Shown here: positions 54,373 through 62,501 of the stretch, piece by piece
Numbering within the stretch: the stretch's first letter is position 1
How the letters are laid out: each line of letters opens with the position of its first letter
Assembly: GCF_014138605.1 (NCBI RefSeq)
Contig: NZ_JACJHX010000006.1
Location: 124,001-188,000 of the forward strand
Direction of reading: 5' to 3'
Length of the DNA: 64,000 bases
Source: Peribacillus huizhouensis
GTDB lineage: Bacteria > Bacillota > Bacilli > Bacillales > DSM-1321
Position numbers and translations under genes: made by a program
The notes under the pieces: model-generated
Databases searched by the model: none
The model's input: the letters and a program-made list of their open reading frames with translations, nothing else
Told to the model about the DNA's origin: nothing

Positions 54373-55719
54373 ATGCTTATACAACAAATTCACCTACTTT
54401 TAGATCATATTATTAAATATTCATTTGACGAAATCTTTGTAACAGATGCAACCGGTAACATTATATTTTTAAGTGAAAAATTTAAAGATTTGTTTGGAAT
54501 GGAGACAGAGAAAATGCTCCATCAAAATGTATATTCTTTAGAGAAGAATGGCATATTATCACCTTCCGTTACTGGAAAAGTGCTGCAGACACAAAAAATT
54601 GAAACTATTATTCAAGAAACTGCAACGGGTAGAAAACTAGTTGTGTCTGGTTATCCCATTTTTGATGAAAAACAAAAGATTTTGGGGGCTCTTAGCTTTT
54701 CGAGAGATATTACTGAACTTGATTATCTCAAAAAATCTAATGATCAAGTGGCTAAAACAATGCTTTTATATGAAAAAGAAATTGAAAAAATGAAAAATAA
54801 TCAAATGTACGCATCGCCGATTAATAACGGAAAAATGGGGCAAGTATTTCATATTGTTGAAAAAGTCTCTAGCTTAGATGTCACTGTATTATTAGTAGGA
54901 GAATCAGGTGTTGGGAAAAACTATTTCGCTCAAAAAATTCATCAGCAATCGAATCGAAAAAATGAACCTTTTATTGAAGTAAATTGTGGAGCAATCCCAG
55001 AATCATTAATTGAATCAGAGCTGTTTGGCTATGAGGAAGGAGCGTTTACTGGCGCAAGAAAAGGTGGGAAGAAAGGATATTTTGAAGCTGCTGGAAACGG
55101 TACTATTTTTCTTGACGAAATAGCTGAGCTACCACTTAATCTCCAAGTTAATTTATTATCTGTTCTCCAAAATCGAACGATTCAACGTGTAGGTGGCCAA
55201 TCAATAAATCATGTAAATTGTAGAATAATCTGCGCTACTAACCAAGATTTACAAAAATTAATTGCTGAAAAAAAATTCCGCGAAGATCTCTACTATAGAA
55301 TTAATGTGATTAAAATTGACATTCCACCTTTGCGTGAAAGAAGAGAAGAAATTAATCAATTAGTAACTGATCTATTAGATGAGTTTAATGATAAACATAA
55401 AATGAATAAAGAATTGTCTAGTAATCTAATTGCCTGGATCAATAGACAAGATTGGCTCGGGAATATAAGAGAGCTTAGAAATTTTATAGAGCGCATATTA
55501 ATTACTTCAAATGATAACTTTATTGACGTTGACCAAGTGGGCATCACACCTTCAAATAAAGATGATCTGACCTTAGATCAATATATCGAGTTGATGGAAA
55601 GAGACTATATTGTTAGGATGTTTGAAAAATATCCAAGCAGTATTAAGCTAGCTAAGAAATTAGGGATTAGCCAATCCACAGCAAATCGGAAAATCAATCA
55701 ATATGTTCGAAAAACTTAG
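54373..55719 (+). CDS. Sigma-54-dependent transcriptional activator (PAS-AAA+-Fis, RocR-like)
   Basis: A 448-aa enhancer-binding protein. The N-terminal PAS domain (FDEIFVTDATGNIIFLSEKF ... GALSFSRDITELD) senses an unknown signal. The AAA+ domain has Walker A GESGVGKN, the sigma-54 contact loop GAFTGA, Walker B TIFLDEIAELP and the arginine-finger region FREDLYYRINV. A Fis-type HTH ends the protein (IKLAKKLGISQSTANRKINQY). GGGAGGAAA precedes the ATG. The architecture matches RocR/BkdR-type activators. The target is almost certainly the next gene, which has a -24/-12 promoter. Its stop codon lies inside the second TAGTCA palindrome. Confidence 0.92.
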   Translation: MLIQQIHLLLDHIIKYSFDEIFVTDATGNIIFLSEKFKDLFGMETEKMLHQNVYSLEKNGILSPSVTGKVLQTQKIETIIQETATGRKLVVSGYPIFDEKQKILGALSFSRDITELDYLKKSNDQVAKTMLLYEKEIEKMKNNQMYASPINNGKMGQVFHIVEKVSSLDVTVLLVGESGVGKNYFAQKIHQQSNRKNEPFIEVNCGAIPESLIESELFGYEEGAFTGARKGGKKGYFEAAGNGTIFLDEIAELPLNLQVNLLSVLQNRTIQRVGGQSINHVNCRIICATNQDLQKLIAEKKFREDLYYRINVIKIDIPPLRERREEINQLVTDLLDEFNDKHKMNKELSSNLIAWINRQDWLGNIRELRNFIERILITSNDNFIDVDQVGITPSNKDDLTLDQYIELMERDYIVRMFEKYPSSIKLAKKLGISQSTANRKINQYVRKT

Positions 55720-55738
55720 TCAATTTTGACTAAGTTTT
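55711..55738 (+). promoter_or_regulatory. Putative upstream activating site, also a hairpin
   Basis: AAAACTTAGTCA-ATTT-TGACTAAGTTTT is a perfect 12-base inverted repeat containing the TAGTCA-N4-TGACTA motif also found before the activator gene. It lies about 30 bases upstream of the -24 element and includes the activator stop codon. Followed by T residues, it could double as a terminator. Confidence 0.65.
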
Positions 55739-55761
55739 TATGAAAAACCTTTATTCTTCAG

Positions 55762-55778
55762 TTGGCACGGAACTTGCA
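55762..55778 (+). promoter_or_regulatory. Sigma-54 (SigL) -24/-12 promoter
   Basis: TTGGCACGGAACTTGCA matches the sigma-54 consensus TTGGCACG-N4-TTGCA, with GG at 55764-55765 and GC at 55776-55777 at the required 10-base spacing. It drives the ureohydrolase gene starting 78 bases downstream. An imperfect cre-like AACAGCGCTTACAA lies just after it (near 55799). Confidence 0.92.
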
Positions 55779-55855
55779 TTATATTAAGTTAACAAGTAAA
55801 ACAGCGCTTACAAAGCTCGTTTTCTTGAAACTTTTACTATAGTGGGGGATGCACA

Positions 55856-56845
55856 ATGACTAATCAAAATGAAAAACAAATTCTAAACCTTCCGTTTACA
55901 GGTATTTGCTCTTTTGGCAAATATCCTATTTGTACAAACCTTGATGAGCTAGATGCAGATGTGGCTGTTATTGGAGTGCCATATGATATGGGGACACAAT
56001 GGAAATCTGGAACAAGGATGGGACCTCGTGGACTCAGAGAAGGTTCTACTTTATATAGTTTCGGTTTAGATGGCGCTTATGATATTGAAAAAGATATTAT
56101 GTATCTAGGTCCAGACTGCAAAGTAGTTGATTGTGGAGATGTAGATATGGTACATGGTGATCTGGAACAAAGCTTCGACAATGTTGAAGAATCGCTTCGA
56201 AAAATCATTGCAAAAGGAGCAATGCCTGTCGTATTGGGCGGGGATCATTCCATTACCATACCAGTTGGTAGAGCACTAGATTCTATCGGTCCTTTCCACG
56301 TCATCCAAATAGATGCTCACTTGGATTGGGCAGACCATCGCTCAGGACAAAGATTTGGTCATGGAAGCTCACTACGCCGTTTAGCTGAAATGGATCATGT
56401 TGAACAAATGTTCCAATTTGGAATCCGTGGTATTAGTAGTAGTAAAAAGGAAGATGTAGATGCGGCTAGAGAATATGGCAGCCAAATCCTATCCCCACGT
56501 CAAATGCGAAAAATGGGTATCGAATCACTATTAGAACTAATCCCTGAAGGAGAAAATTATTATGTAACCATTGATATCGATGGACTAGATCCTTCTTTAG
56601 CACCTGGAACGGGTACACCTTCACCTGGTGGTCTATATTATGATGAGGTAAATGAACTGTTAGAAGGAATCGCGAAAAGAGGAAATGTAATTGGCTTTGA
56701 TTTAGTAGAAGTATCTCCACCATACGATCCTACTGGAATTACAAGTCAAGCAGGAGCAAGAATTATCCTCGATTTTATCAGTTTCATATTAAAGGAAAAA
56801 GAAAATAAATTTCAGTTAGCATCAACTAGCGCAGTAAATCGATAA
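55856..56845 (+). CDS. Agmatinase-like ureohydrolase
   Basis: A 329-aa binuclear-metal ureohydrolase. Metal-binding blocks: VVLGGDHSITIP, IQIDAHLDWADHR and VTIDIDGLDPSLAPGTGTPSPGG. The N-terminal IGVPYDMGTQWKSGTRMGPRGLREG is the agmatinase-type entry loop. The form DAHLDW with RFGHGSSLRR differs from classical agmatinase (DAHTD) and arginase, and marks a subgroup that includes guanidino-acid and perhaps guanidine hydrolases; the substrate is therefore open. Control by a dedicated PAS-type sigma-54 activator fits inducible use of a guanidino compound as nitrogen source. GTGGGGGAT precedes the ATG. Confidence 0.88.
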   Translation: MTNQNEKQILNLPFTGICSFGKYPICTNLDELDADVAVIGVPYDMGTQWKSGTRMGPRGLREGSTLYSFGLDGAYDIEKDIMYLGPDCKVVDCGDVDMVHGDLEQSFDNVEESLRKIIAKGAMPVVLGGDHSITIPVGRALDSIGPFHVIQIDAHLDWADHRSGQRFGHGSSLRRLAEMDHVEQMFQFGIRGISSSKKEDVDAAREYGSQILSPRQMRKMGIESLLELIPEGENYYVTIDIDGLDPSLAPGTGTPSPGGLYYDEVNELLEGIAKRGNVIGFDLVEVSPPYDPTGITSQAGARIILDFISFILKEKENKFQLASTSAVNR

Positions 56846-56855
56846 AGTGAAACTG

Positions 56856-57085
56856 CAATCAGTGGGTTTTTCACTGATTGTTAGTCCCGTTCTAGTATCG
56901 CTAATATTCCCGCTACCGCGAGGATAAAGCGATACTACGAACCCGATTGGTTCAACTAAACCTCTGCGGCAAGTTCAATGTATCTTACCAATCGGGCTTT
57001 TACGGGCAGTTAACCCCCACATACGCTTCTTCGAGATTCTTTCAAACCTTGAGATGGGGGCCTACTGCCCGTTAATGCGGGATAA
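56856..57085. repeat. Dispersed palindromic repeat, longest copy
   Basis: A chain of hairpins: CAATCAGTG/CACTGATTG; TAGTATCGCT/AGCGATACTA; CCCGATTGGT/ACCAATCGGG followed by CTTTTA (terminator-like); then ACGGGCAGTTAACCCCCA against TGGGGGCCTACTGCCCGT with the tail TAATGCGGGATAA. Partial copies lie at 24872, 25651 and 33531. The third hairpin probably terminates the ureohydrolase transcript. Confidence 0.7.
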
Positions 57086-57230
57086 TAGTAAGTGAGATGA
57101 AATAGAGAAAGATATAAATTCTTTTCTCTATTTCATCTATTCCATTCATAAATGTATTATATGATTGAGTAATGCCTATTCTTAATCTCTAGTATGGACA
57201 AGCGAAACAAAGAAATAATCTTCCAAAATT

Positions 57231-57246
57231 TTGTAAGCGCTTCACT
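57231..57246 (+). promoter_or_regulatory. Possible cre-like site before the MFS gene
   Basis: TTGTAAGCGCTTCACT resembles the CcpA cre core (TGTAAGCGCTT) but deviates at the last two positions. It lies about 60 bases before the ribosome site. Confidence 0.35.
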
Positions 57247-57308
57247 GTTAGGAATCTGCGAATAAATAAAAGATCAAGGACCTAGACTAGATTTATAGGA
57301 GGAACATG

Positions 57309-58706
57309 ATGGAAACAAGTGCCTACAGTTCAAATAAAATGATTACTGGTATCGTATTTGCTGTACTTACATTTTGGCTATTTGCTCAGTCTATGGTAAA
57401 TATCATTCCAGTCGTCCAAGGGGATTTAGGTATCTCATTAGGTACGCTAAATATTGCAATTAGTTTAACTTCCTTATTTTCAGGAATGTTTATCGTTGCA
57501 GCTGGTGGGATTTCAGATCAAGTTGGCCGTAAGAAAATGACTTTTATAGGGCTTATTTTAAGCATAATTGGCTGCTTATGCATTATATTAGCGCAAAATG
57601 CTACACTTTTAATTGCGGGGCGTATTATCCAAGGTTTTTCTGCCGCATGTATTATGCCCTCAACCATTGCCTTAGTTAAAGCGTACTTCGAGGGGGAAAA
57701 TAGACAGCGGGCGCTTAGTTATTGGTCATTTGGCTCATGGGGAGGTGGCGGAAGTTGTGCTTTTATAGGTGGTGCAATTGCTACATATATGGGTTGGAAA
57801 TGGATTTTCATCTTTTCAATTGCTCTTTCTTTGGTAGCGATGTACTTATTAAAAGATGCACCAGAAAGTAAGGCTGCTGAAAAATCAACCAAATCGAAAT
57901 TTAATTTTAGTGGGCTCTTCATCTTTGTCATTATTATGCTGGCAATCAACCTAGTCGTTACACGAGGACACGATTTGGGTTGGACAAGCCCGATTACTAT
58001 CGCATTAATAGGTGTCATTATTTTTGGTAGTGTGATCTTCTTTACTCTAGAAAGTAAAAAGCGCAATCAATTTATTGAATTTTCTTTATTTAAAACGAAA
58101 GCTTATACCGGTGCTGTCACTTCTAACTTTTTACTAAATGGTGTTGCTGGAACGGTTGTCGTTGCGAATACGTATGTACAAGTAGCAAGAGGTTTTACAC
58201 CATTTCAAAGCGGATTATTAACGCTCGGTAACTTAGTCGCTGTACTTGTGATGATTCGTGTCGGCGAGAAAATAATGCAAAAAGTTGGCGCAAGGAAACC
58301 AATGATAGCCGCTTCAATAATATCAACTGTTGGGCTTAGTATGACAGCATTAACTTTCTTACCTGACTTAGCGTATATTATCACCTTCTTTATCGGCTTC
58401 ATGCTTTCCGGTGTTGGCCTTGGCTTATATGCGACACCATCAACTGATACTGCAGTAGTCAATATTCCAGAAGATAAAGTTGGCGTTGCTTCAGGTATTT
58501 ATAAAATGTCCAGCTCTCTAGGCTTTTCATTTGGAATAGCCATTTCAACAGCGGTATATGGTGTACTTGTATCTACAGGGAATCTAGAATTTGCAGCTTC
58601 TGCAGGCATCATGGTAAACATGGCATTTGCGATCCCTGCACTAATCTTAATCATGTTCACAATTACAGACAAAGAAGGAAAAATTATTTCCAAGCTTTCA
58701 GCGTAA
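57309..58706 (+). CDS. MFS transporter, DHA2 (14-helix) drug/H+ antiporter type
   Basis: A 465-aa major facilitator protein with 13-14 hydrophobic helices. Motif A reads GGISDQVGRKKM in loop 2-3; GRIIQGFSAACIMPSTIALV (motif B) and WSFGSWGGGGSCAFIGG (motif C, antiporter signature) follow. This identifies the QacA/LmrB-like DHA2 group. AGGAGG lies 3 bases before the ATG at 57306 and 6 before that at 57309, so the latter is preferred. Standing next to the ureohydrolase gene it might move a guanidino compound or product, but a repeat separates the two and its promoter is its own. The substrate is unknown. Confidence 0.88.
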   Translation: METSAYSSNKMITGIVFAVLTFWLFAQSMVNIIPVVQGDLGISLGTLNIAISLTSLFSGMFIVAAGGISDQVGRKKMTFIGLILSIIGCLCIILAQNATLLIAGRIIQGFSAACIMPSTIALVKAYFEGENRQRALSYWSFGSWGGGGSCAFIGGAIATYMGWKWIFIFSIALSLVAMYLLKDAPESKAAEKSTKSKFNFSGLFIFVIIMLAINLVVTRGHDLGWTSPITIALIGVIIFGSVIFFTLESKKRNQFIEFSLFKTKAYTGAVTSNFLLNGVAGTVVVANTYVQVARGFTPFQSGLLTLGNLVAVLVMIRVGEKIMQKVGARKPMIAASIISTVGLSMTALTFLPDLAYIITFFIGFMLSGVGLGLYATPSTDTAVVNIPEDKVGVASGIYKMSSSLGFSFGIAISTAVYGVLVSTGNLEFAASAGIMVNMAFAIPALILIMFTITDKEGKIISKLSA

Positions 58707-58836
58707 AAATCTTGATTGCCTTGAAACAAGTGATATCCACTGAATACTTGGCGCTTCTTATCCGTTTAAAGAATAGTCAATTAAGCTAATATGTGACATT
58801 CTAAGTGTTATTTTCTATAGAAAACAGCTGTCCAAT

Positions 58837-58889
58837 CAAAAACGTCATTCTTTTAGAGACTTAAACTGAAAGAATAACGTTTTTTTTAA
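58837..58889 (+). terminator. Terminator downstream of the MFS gene
   Basis: AAAACGTCATTCTTT pairs with AAAGAATAACGTTTT around a 15-base loop with one mismatch and is followed by T residues. Confidence 0.8.
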
Positions 58890-59083
58890 CTTTGGAGAAT
58901 CTATTAAAATCATAGACTTCTAATTCTGAAATAACCATTCAAAGAATGTCTAAAAAAATGCATCTACACAGAAATCATTTCACAATAAAAATAACTGATT
59001 TGATCCGGATAAAAAGACATGAAAATTTTAAATATTAGGGTTGTAGCTTTAAAGAGATTTTGTTAGAATGTAAGAAATGAAAA

Positions 59084-59155
59084 GACTATGTGTGACTGGC
59101 GAAACACGGATCACCGTGAGGGAGCACATAATGTCGTAGCCGTTCGCCTGGGCAG
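59084..59155 (+). ncRNA. ZTP (pfl) riboswitch aptamer
   Basis: The conserved ZTP-riboswitch blocks are present in order. TATGTG (59087-) pairs with CACATA (59125-) as P1 around the signature GACTGGCGAA; CACGG/CCGTG form P2 with GGGAG after it; the 3' domain GCCGTTCGCCTGGGCA carries the invariant CGCCTGGGCA, whose CGCC can pair with GGCG of the first domain as the pseudoknot. The aptamer binds the purine intermediate ZTP/ZMP, a sign of folate or one-carbon shortage. It lies in the leader of serA and is followed by a terminator. Confidence 0.9.
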
Positions 59156-59183
59156 AGGTAAGGGAAACTTCCCTTGCCTCTTT
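59154..59183 (+). terminator. Riboswitch expression-platform terminator
   Basis: AGAGGTAAGGGAA pairs with TTCCCTTGCCTCT around ACT with one mismatch, followed by TTCT. Its 5' edge abuts the CCTGGGCA of the aptamer, so ligand binding can favour antitermination. Confidence 0.8.
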
Positions 59184-59289
59184 CTGTATATTAGGAGAGA
59201 ATATAAAAGTCAATACTACTTTCTTATTCCATTTTTTTAGAAAATACAGATTTTCATAAAATTTGAATATTAAAAAGAGGGGCAAAAAA

Positions 59290-60489
59290 ATGAGCACATT
59301 AATTTTAGACAAAGTGAAAACAATCAAAACTCTAAATAATATTACAGAAAGCGGACTAAATGTATTCAATAACGATACATTTACGATTGACAATGATAGC
59401 GAAAATCCCGATGCTATTGTAGTTCGTAGCTTTAACATGCATACAATCGAATTCGGCAATAATTTAAAAGCAATTGCACGTGCTGGAGCCGGTGTTAATA
59501 ATATCCCCGTAGACAAATGTTCGGAACAAGGAATTGTCGTATTTAATACTCCAGGAGCTAATGCCAATGCTGTAAAAGAAATGGTCCTAACAACATTAAT
59601 GGCTTCATCCCGTAACCTTTTTGCAGGTGTAGCTTGGACAAAGACTTTAGAAGGTGAAGGAGACAAAATTCCTAAGCTTGTAGAAACAGGAAAGAAACAA
59701 TTTGTCGGTAAAGAAATCAAAGGAAAAACGCTTGGAGTTATTGGTTTAGGGGCAATCGGTGCACTAGTAGCGAATGATGCGCTTGATTTAGACATGGATG
59801 TTATTGGTTTTGACCCATTCATCTCTGTTGATACAGCTTGGAATTTGTCTCGAAATGTACAACGTGCTATGACGATTGAACAATTGTTCGCTAACTCTGA
59901 TTATGTTACTGTACACGTTCCGTTAACTGATGAGACTGCAGGAATGTTTAACCAAGAAATATTTAGTATCATGAAGCCAGGTGTTCATATATTGAATTTC
60001 TCACGTGGTGAGCTTGTAAATGAAACAGATATGGAAGCTGCACTTGAAAGCGGAAAAGTTGGCATGTATATTACAGACTTCCCAAATGAAAATGTGTTAC
60101 AAATGAAAAATACAGTTCCAATTCCACATCTTGGTGCTTCTACACAGGAATCAGAAGAAAACTGTGCGATTATGGCCGCTCGTCAAGTTAAGGATTTCTT
60201 AGAAACAGGAAACATCAAAAACTCTGTGAATTTTCCAAATACAATCCTTCCTTATACAGGAAAACAACGTGTGGCAGCTTTCCACAGAAACGTTCCTAAC
60301 ATGGTTGGTCAGATCACACAAGCAATATCAGGTCATAATTTAAACATTGCTGACATGGTAAACAGAAGCCGTGGGGAATACGCATATACGATGATTGATA
60401 TTGATAATAAAGTAAATGGCGATATCATACCTGACTTAAAAGAAAAAATCAATCAAATTGAAGGTATCATAACAACTCGCATCATCTAA
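59290..60489 (+). CDS. serA: D-3-phosphoglycerate dehydrogenase SerA
   Basis: A 399-aa NAD-dependent enzyme opening serine synthesis from 3-phosphoglycerate. The 2-hydroxyacid dehydrogenase marks are RAGAGVNNIPVDKCSEQGIV, the NAD loop GVIGLGAIGALVA, Arg in NFSRGELVNE, Glu in the FPNENVL block and His in PHLGAST. A C-terminal ACT domain (FHRNVPNMVGQITQAISGHN; YTMIDIDN) may give serine feedback. It is shorter than B. subtilis SerA (about 525 aa), lacking the intervening domain. The ATG at 59290 follows AGAGGGGC; an upstream in-frame start at 59263 has no site. Expression is gated by a ZTP riboswitch. Confidence 0.92.
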   Translation: MSTLILDKVKTIKTLNNITESGLNVFNNDTFTIDNDSENPDAIVVRSFNMHTIEFGNNLKAIARAGAGVNNIPVDKCSEQGIVVFNTPGANANAVKEMVLTTLMASSRNLFAGVAWTKTLEGEGDKIPKLVETGKKQFVGKEIKGKTLGVIGLGAIGALVANDALDLDMDVIGFDPFISVDTAWNLSRNVQRAMTIEQLFANSDYVTVHVPLTDETAGMFNQEIFSIMKPGVHILNFSRGELVNETDMEAALESGKVGMYITDFPNENVLQMKNTVPIPHLGASTQESEENCAIMAARQVKDFLETGNIKNSVNFPNTILPYTGKQRVAAFHRNVPNMVGQITQAISGHNLNIADMVNRSRGEYAYTMIDIDNKVNGDIIPDLKEKINQIEGIITTRII

Positions 60490-60543
60490 TAATGGTAATC
60501 TGATTGTGATTAAAATTAATAAGCAAGAGTCTCAATTCTAAAC

Positions 60544-61079
60544 TGCACCCTGAATATTAGACATGGTCTAATATTCGGAGGTGCTTTTCTATTGGCTAAA
60601 TTTATTAGCAATGACAAATAAGAACAGTAAAACGTTATTTAGAGGGTAATGAAGGTTACGAGGTCATCGCAGAGGATATTAGGGTGAAAAGGGATAATCA
60701 CCATGGAAAAAAGGCTTTTTTAAAGTACTATACAAATTATTCAGTCCAATATAAACTAGATGAATGAAAATGGTACGTCTATCTTTGGAACGGTTGCAAT
60801 ATTAATTTTCTTTCCGACTATACTCTTTGGTATTAGCAACACTTACTTGAAATACAAGGATTAGATGCCTAAAACTAAAGAATAAGTGACGTCCATCTAT
60901 GAAATATAAAAAAACACCGGAATAACAAATGCCAGCTGAAAGTTCAATTGAGGCATTACTGGCGGAAAATGAAGATTGTGAATAGAGTATACATGTTAAA
61001 AAAGTTGAATGCCTTAGTTAGAAACAAGGTAAAATCACCAAGCAAAACAAAGTACAAGTAGTCTATGATAGTTGAATAA
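60544..61079 (+). mobile_element. IS3-family (IS150-type) element relic: left end and orfA
   Basis: TGCACCCTGAATATTAGAC at 60544 looks like a left inverted repeat, forming a hairpin with GTCTAATATTC; GGAGG and TTG (60592) follow. Frames then read AKFISNDK, VKRYLEGNEGYEVIAEDIRV, KKAFLKYYTNYSVQYKLDE, LWYWQHLLEIQGLDA-like pieces, PAESSIEALLAENED and ALVRNKVKSPSKTKYK. These match, in order, the HTH OrfA protein of IS3/IS150-type elements, with deletions and shifts. OrfB is absent. The hairpin may also act as the serA terminator. Confidence 0.65.
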
Positions 61080-61332
61080 GCTTATGTTAGAAGGCCTCAA
61101 CTATGGTAGCCGCGACTCTTCATAGCATTCAAACCCGTAATCTTACAGGAATATCGATTGCCGAATGCGTTCCTGACAATCTTGTGAAAGAACATTTGCA
61201 TTTGTTGGAAATGCTACACATGCACTTACATAACAATACTACTGTTATTACTAAGGTGACTAGGTTTTATTTTTATCTTCAAAATCAGTTAGTTAACATA
61301 CGAAAAAACGTCACAATGAAGGGAAAGTCATT
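61080..61332. other. Region without a supported gene
   Basis: An open frame at 61103-61423 crosses this stretch and runs into the GNAT gene in another frame. It has no ribosome site and its end is contradicted by the better GNAT frame, so I do not call it. Confidence 0.5.
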
Positions 61333-61785
61333 ATGCGAATTATTAGCGTTAAGGAACATCCAGAGTATAAAGAAAAAGCAATTAAATATTTTCAAAGCAA
61401 ATGGGCTAACGAAAATAGTATGAAAGTTTATGAGGATTCTATTACACATAGCATAACAACGGACAGTCCCCTTCCTATTTGGTATATAATGGAGGATTCA
61501 GGTCGGATTATTGGCTGTGCAGGTCTTATTAGTAATGATTTTATTAGTCGTATGGATTTATGGCCTTGGATTTGTGCTATTTACATTGAAAAAAGCTATC
61601 GTGGTAAATCCTTAGGTAAAGAGCTACTTATACGTGCTAAAGGTGATGCAGAAAAAGCAGGATTCAATCAAGTTTTCCTTTGCACTGACCATATTGGATA
61701 CTATGAAAAATATGGATTCACTTATATAGGTGACGGATATCATCCATGGGGGAGTAGGTCAAGAATTTATACGAGTAATAACTAA
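61333..61785 (+). CDS. GNAT-family N-acetyltransferase
   Basis: A 150-aa GNAT protein. The acetyl-CoA loop reads IEKSYRGKSLGKELLIRAKG (R/Q-x-x-G-x-G/A variant, here RGKSLG), preceded by the central strand WPWICAIYIE and followed by FNQVFLCTDHIGYYEKYGFTYIG, the usual motif B. MEDSGRIIGCAGLISNDF is the first beta pair. The substrate is unknown. AAGGGAAAG lies a few bases before the ATG. Monocistronic, with a terminator after it. Confidence 0.87.
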   Translation: MRIISVKEHPEYKEKAIKYFQSKWANENSMKVYEDSITHSITTDSPLPIWYIMEDSGRIIGCAGLISNDFISRMDLWPWICAIYIEKSYRGKSLGKELLIRAKGDAEKAGFNQVFLCTDHIGYYEKYGFTYIGDGYHPWGSRSRIYTSNN

Positions 61786-61902
61786 AATAAACATTTTTGA
61801 GTTTATCTATTTTTACTTCAAAAAACGGGTGCTAATTTTCAACAAAACATATCCTAAAATTACCAAACTTTTTTATAAAACTATGATCCATTTAAATATA
61901 TT

Positions 61903-61945
61903 AAGAGAGTGTTTTGATCAATCTAAGTTTCAAAACACTCTCTTT
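61903..61945 (+). terminator. Terminator after the GNAT gene
   Basis: AAGAGAGTGTTTTGA pairs with TTCAAAACACTCTCTT around an 11-base loop, followed by TCC-TTT. Confidence 0.8.
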
Positions 61946-62501
61946 CCTTTGTTCTTTTATCAAGGTTTATTTGAATCTGCTCAAACATTGTACTATAGCA
62001 ACATAAAAATGTGGTGTGAACTTTTGGGTCTAACTAAACATTAAAGCTGGTAACTAAATGAGCATTTTTGTTCTCAAAATAATCCTTGGTACTGGCAGGA
62101 ATTTTGAAAAGTATTCGGGAAGCAAATAAAAAGCTCATATTAATAATGCATTGACTATTATTTCGTACTCTCATATATTTAATAAATGCAATATTTTCAC
62201 GTAACGAGTTTAAATCAAATTCCGAAAGAGTTTGGAGAACTCAGAAGGTCATTTGTTTTACCTCTTTCCAAACGGAAAAGAACAACTTGCCCTTGAATCG
62301 TTACAAATGACAGCTAAGTTCGTTACTGATAATATTATTGTGTAAGTTTTACAAAACTCGTCTGATCCTGTAATTGCAATTCATGACTTTATGATTTGAA
62401 ACTTGAAACAATCCTAATTGCATTTTACAAGGGAGAATATCATGTTCATTCGAAGAATTCAAATAAGTATAGGTAGCTAATTTAAAAAAGGAGAGAAGGA
62501 A
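61946..62501. other. Gene-poor region with a coding relic
   Basis: Near 62235-62345 one frame reads NSEGHLFYLFPNGKEQLALE and ends SLQMTAKFVTDNIIV with a stop, a protein-like C-terminal fragment with no start. The family is not recognised. Otherwise nothing is evident until the ribosome site GGAGAGAAGG of the next gene. Confidence 0.35.

Noticed and set aside
61103-61423. 106-aa open frame before the GNAT gene
   Set aside because: No ribosome site, and it overlaps the GNAT gene in another frame.
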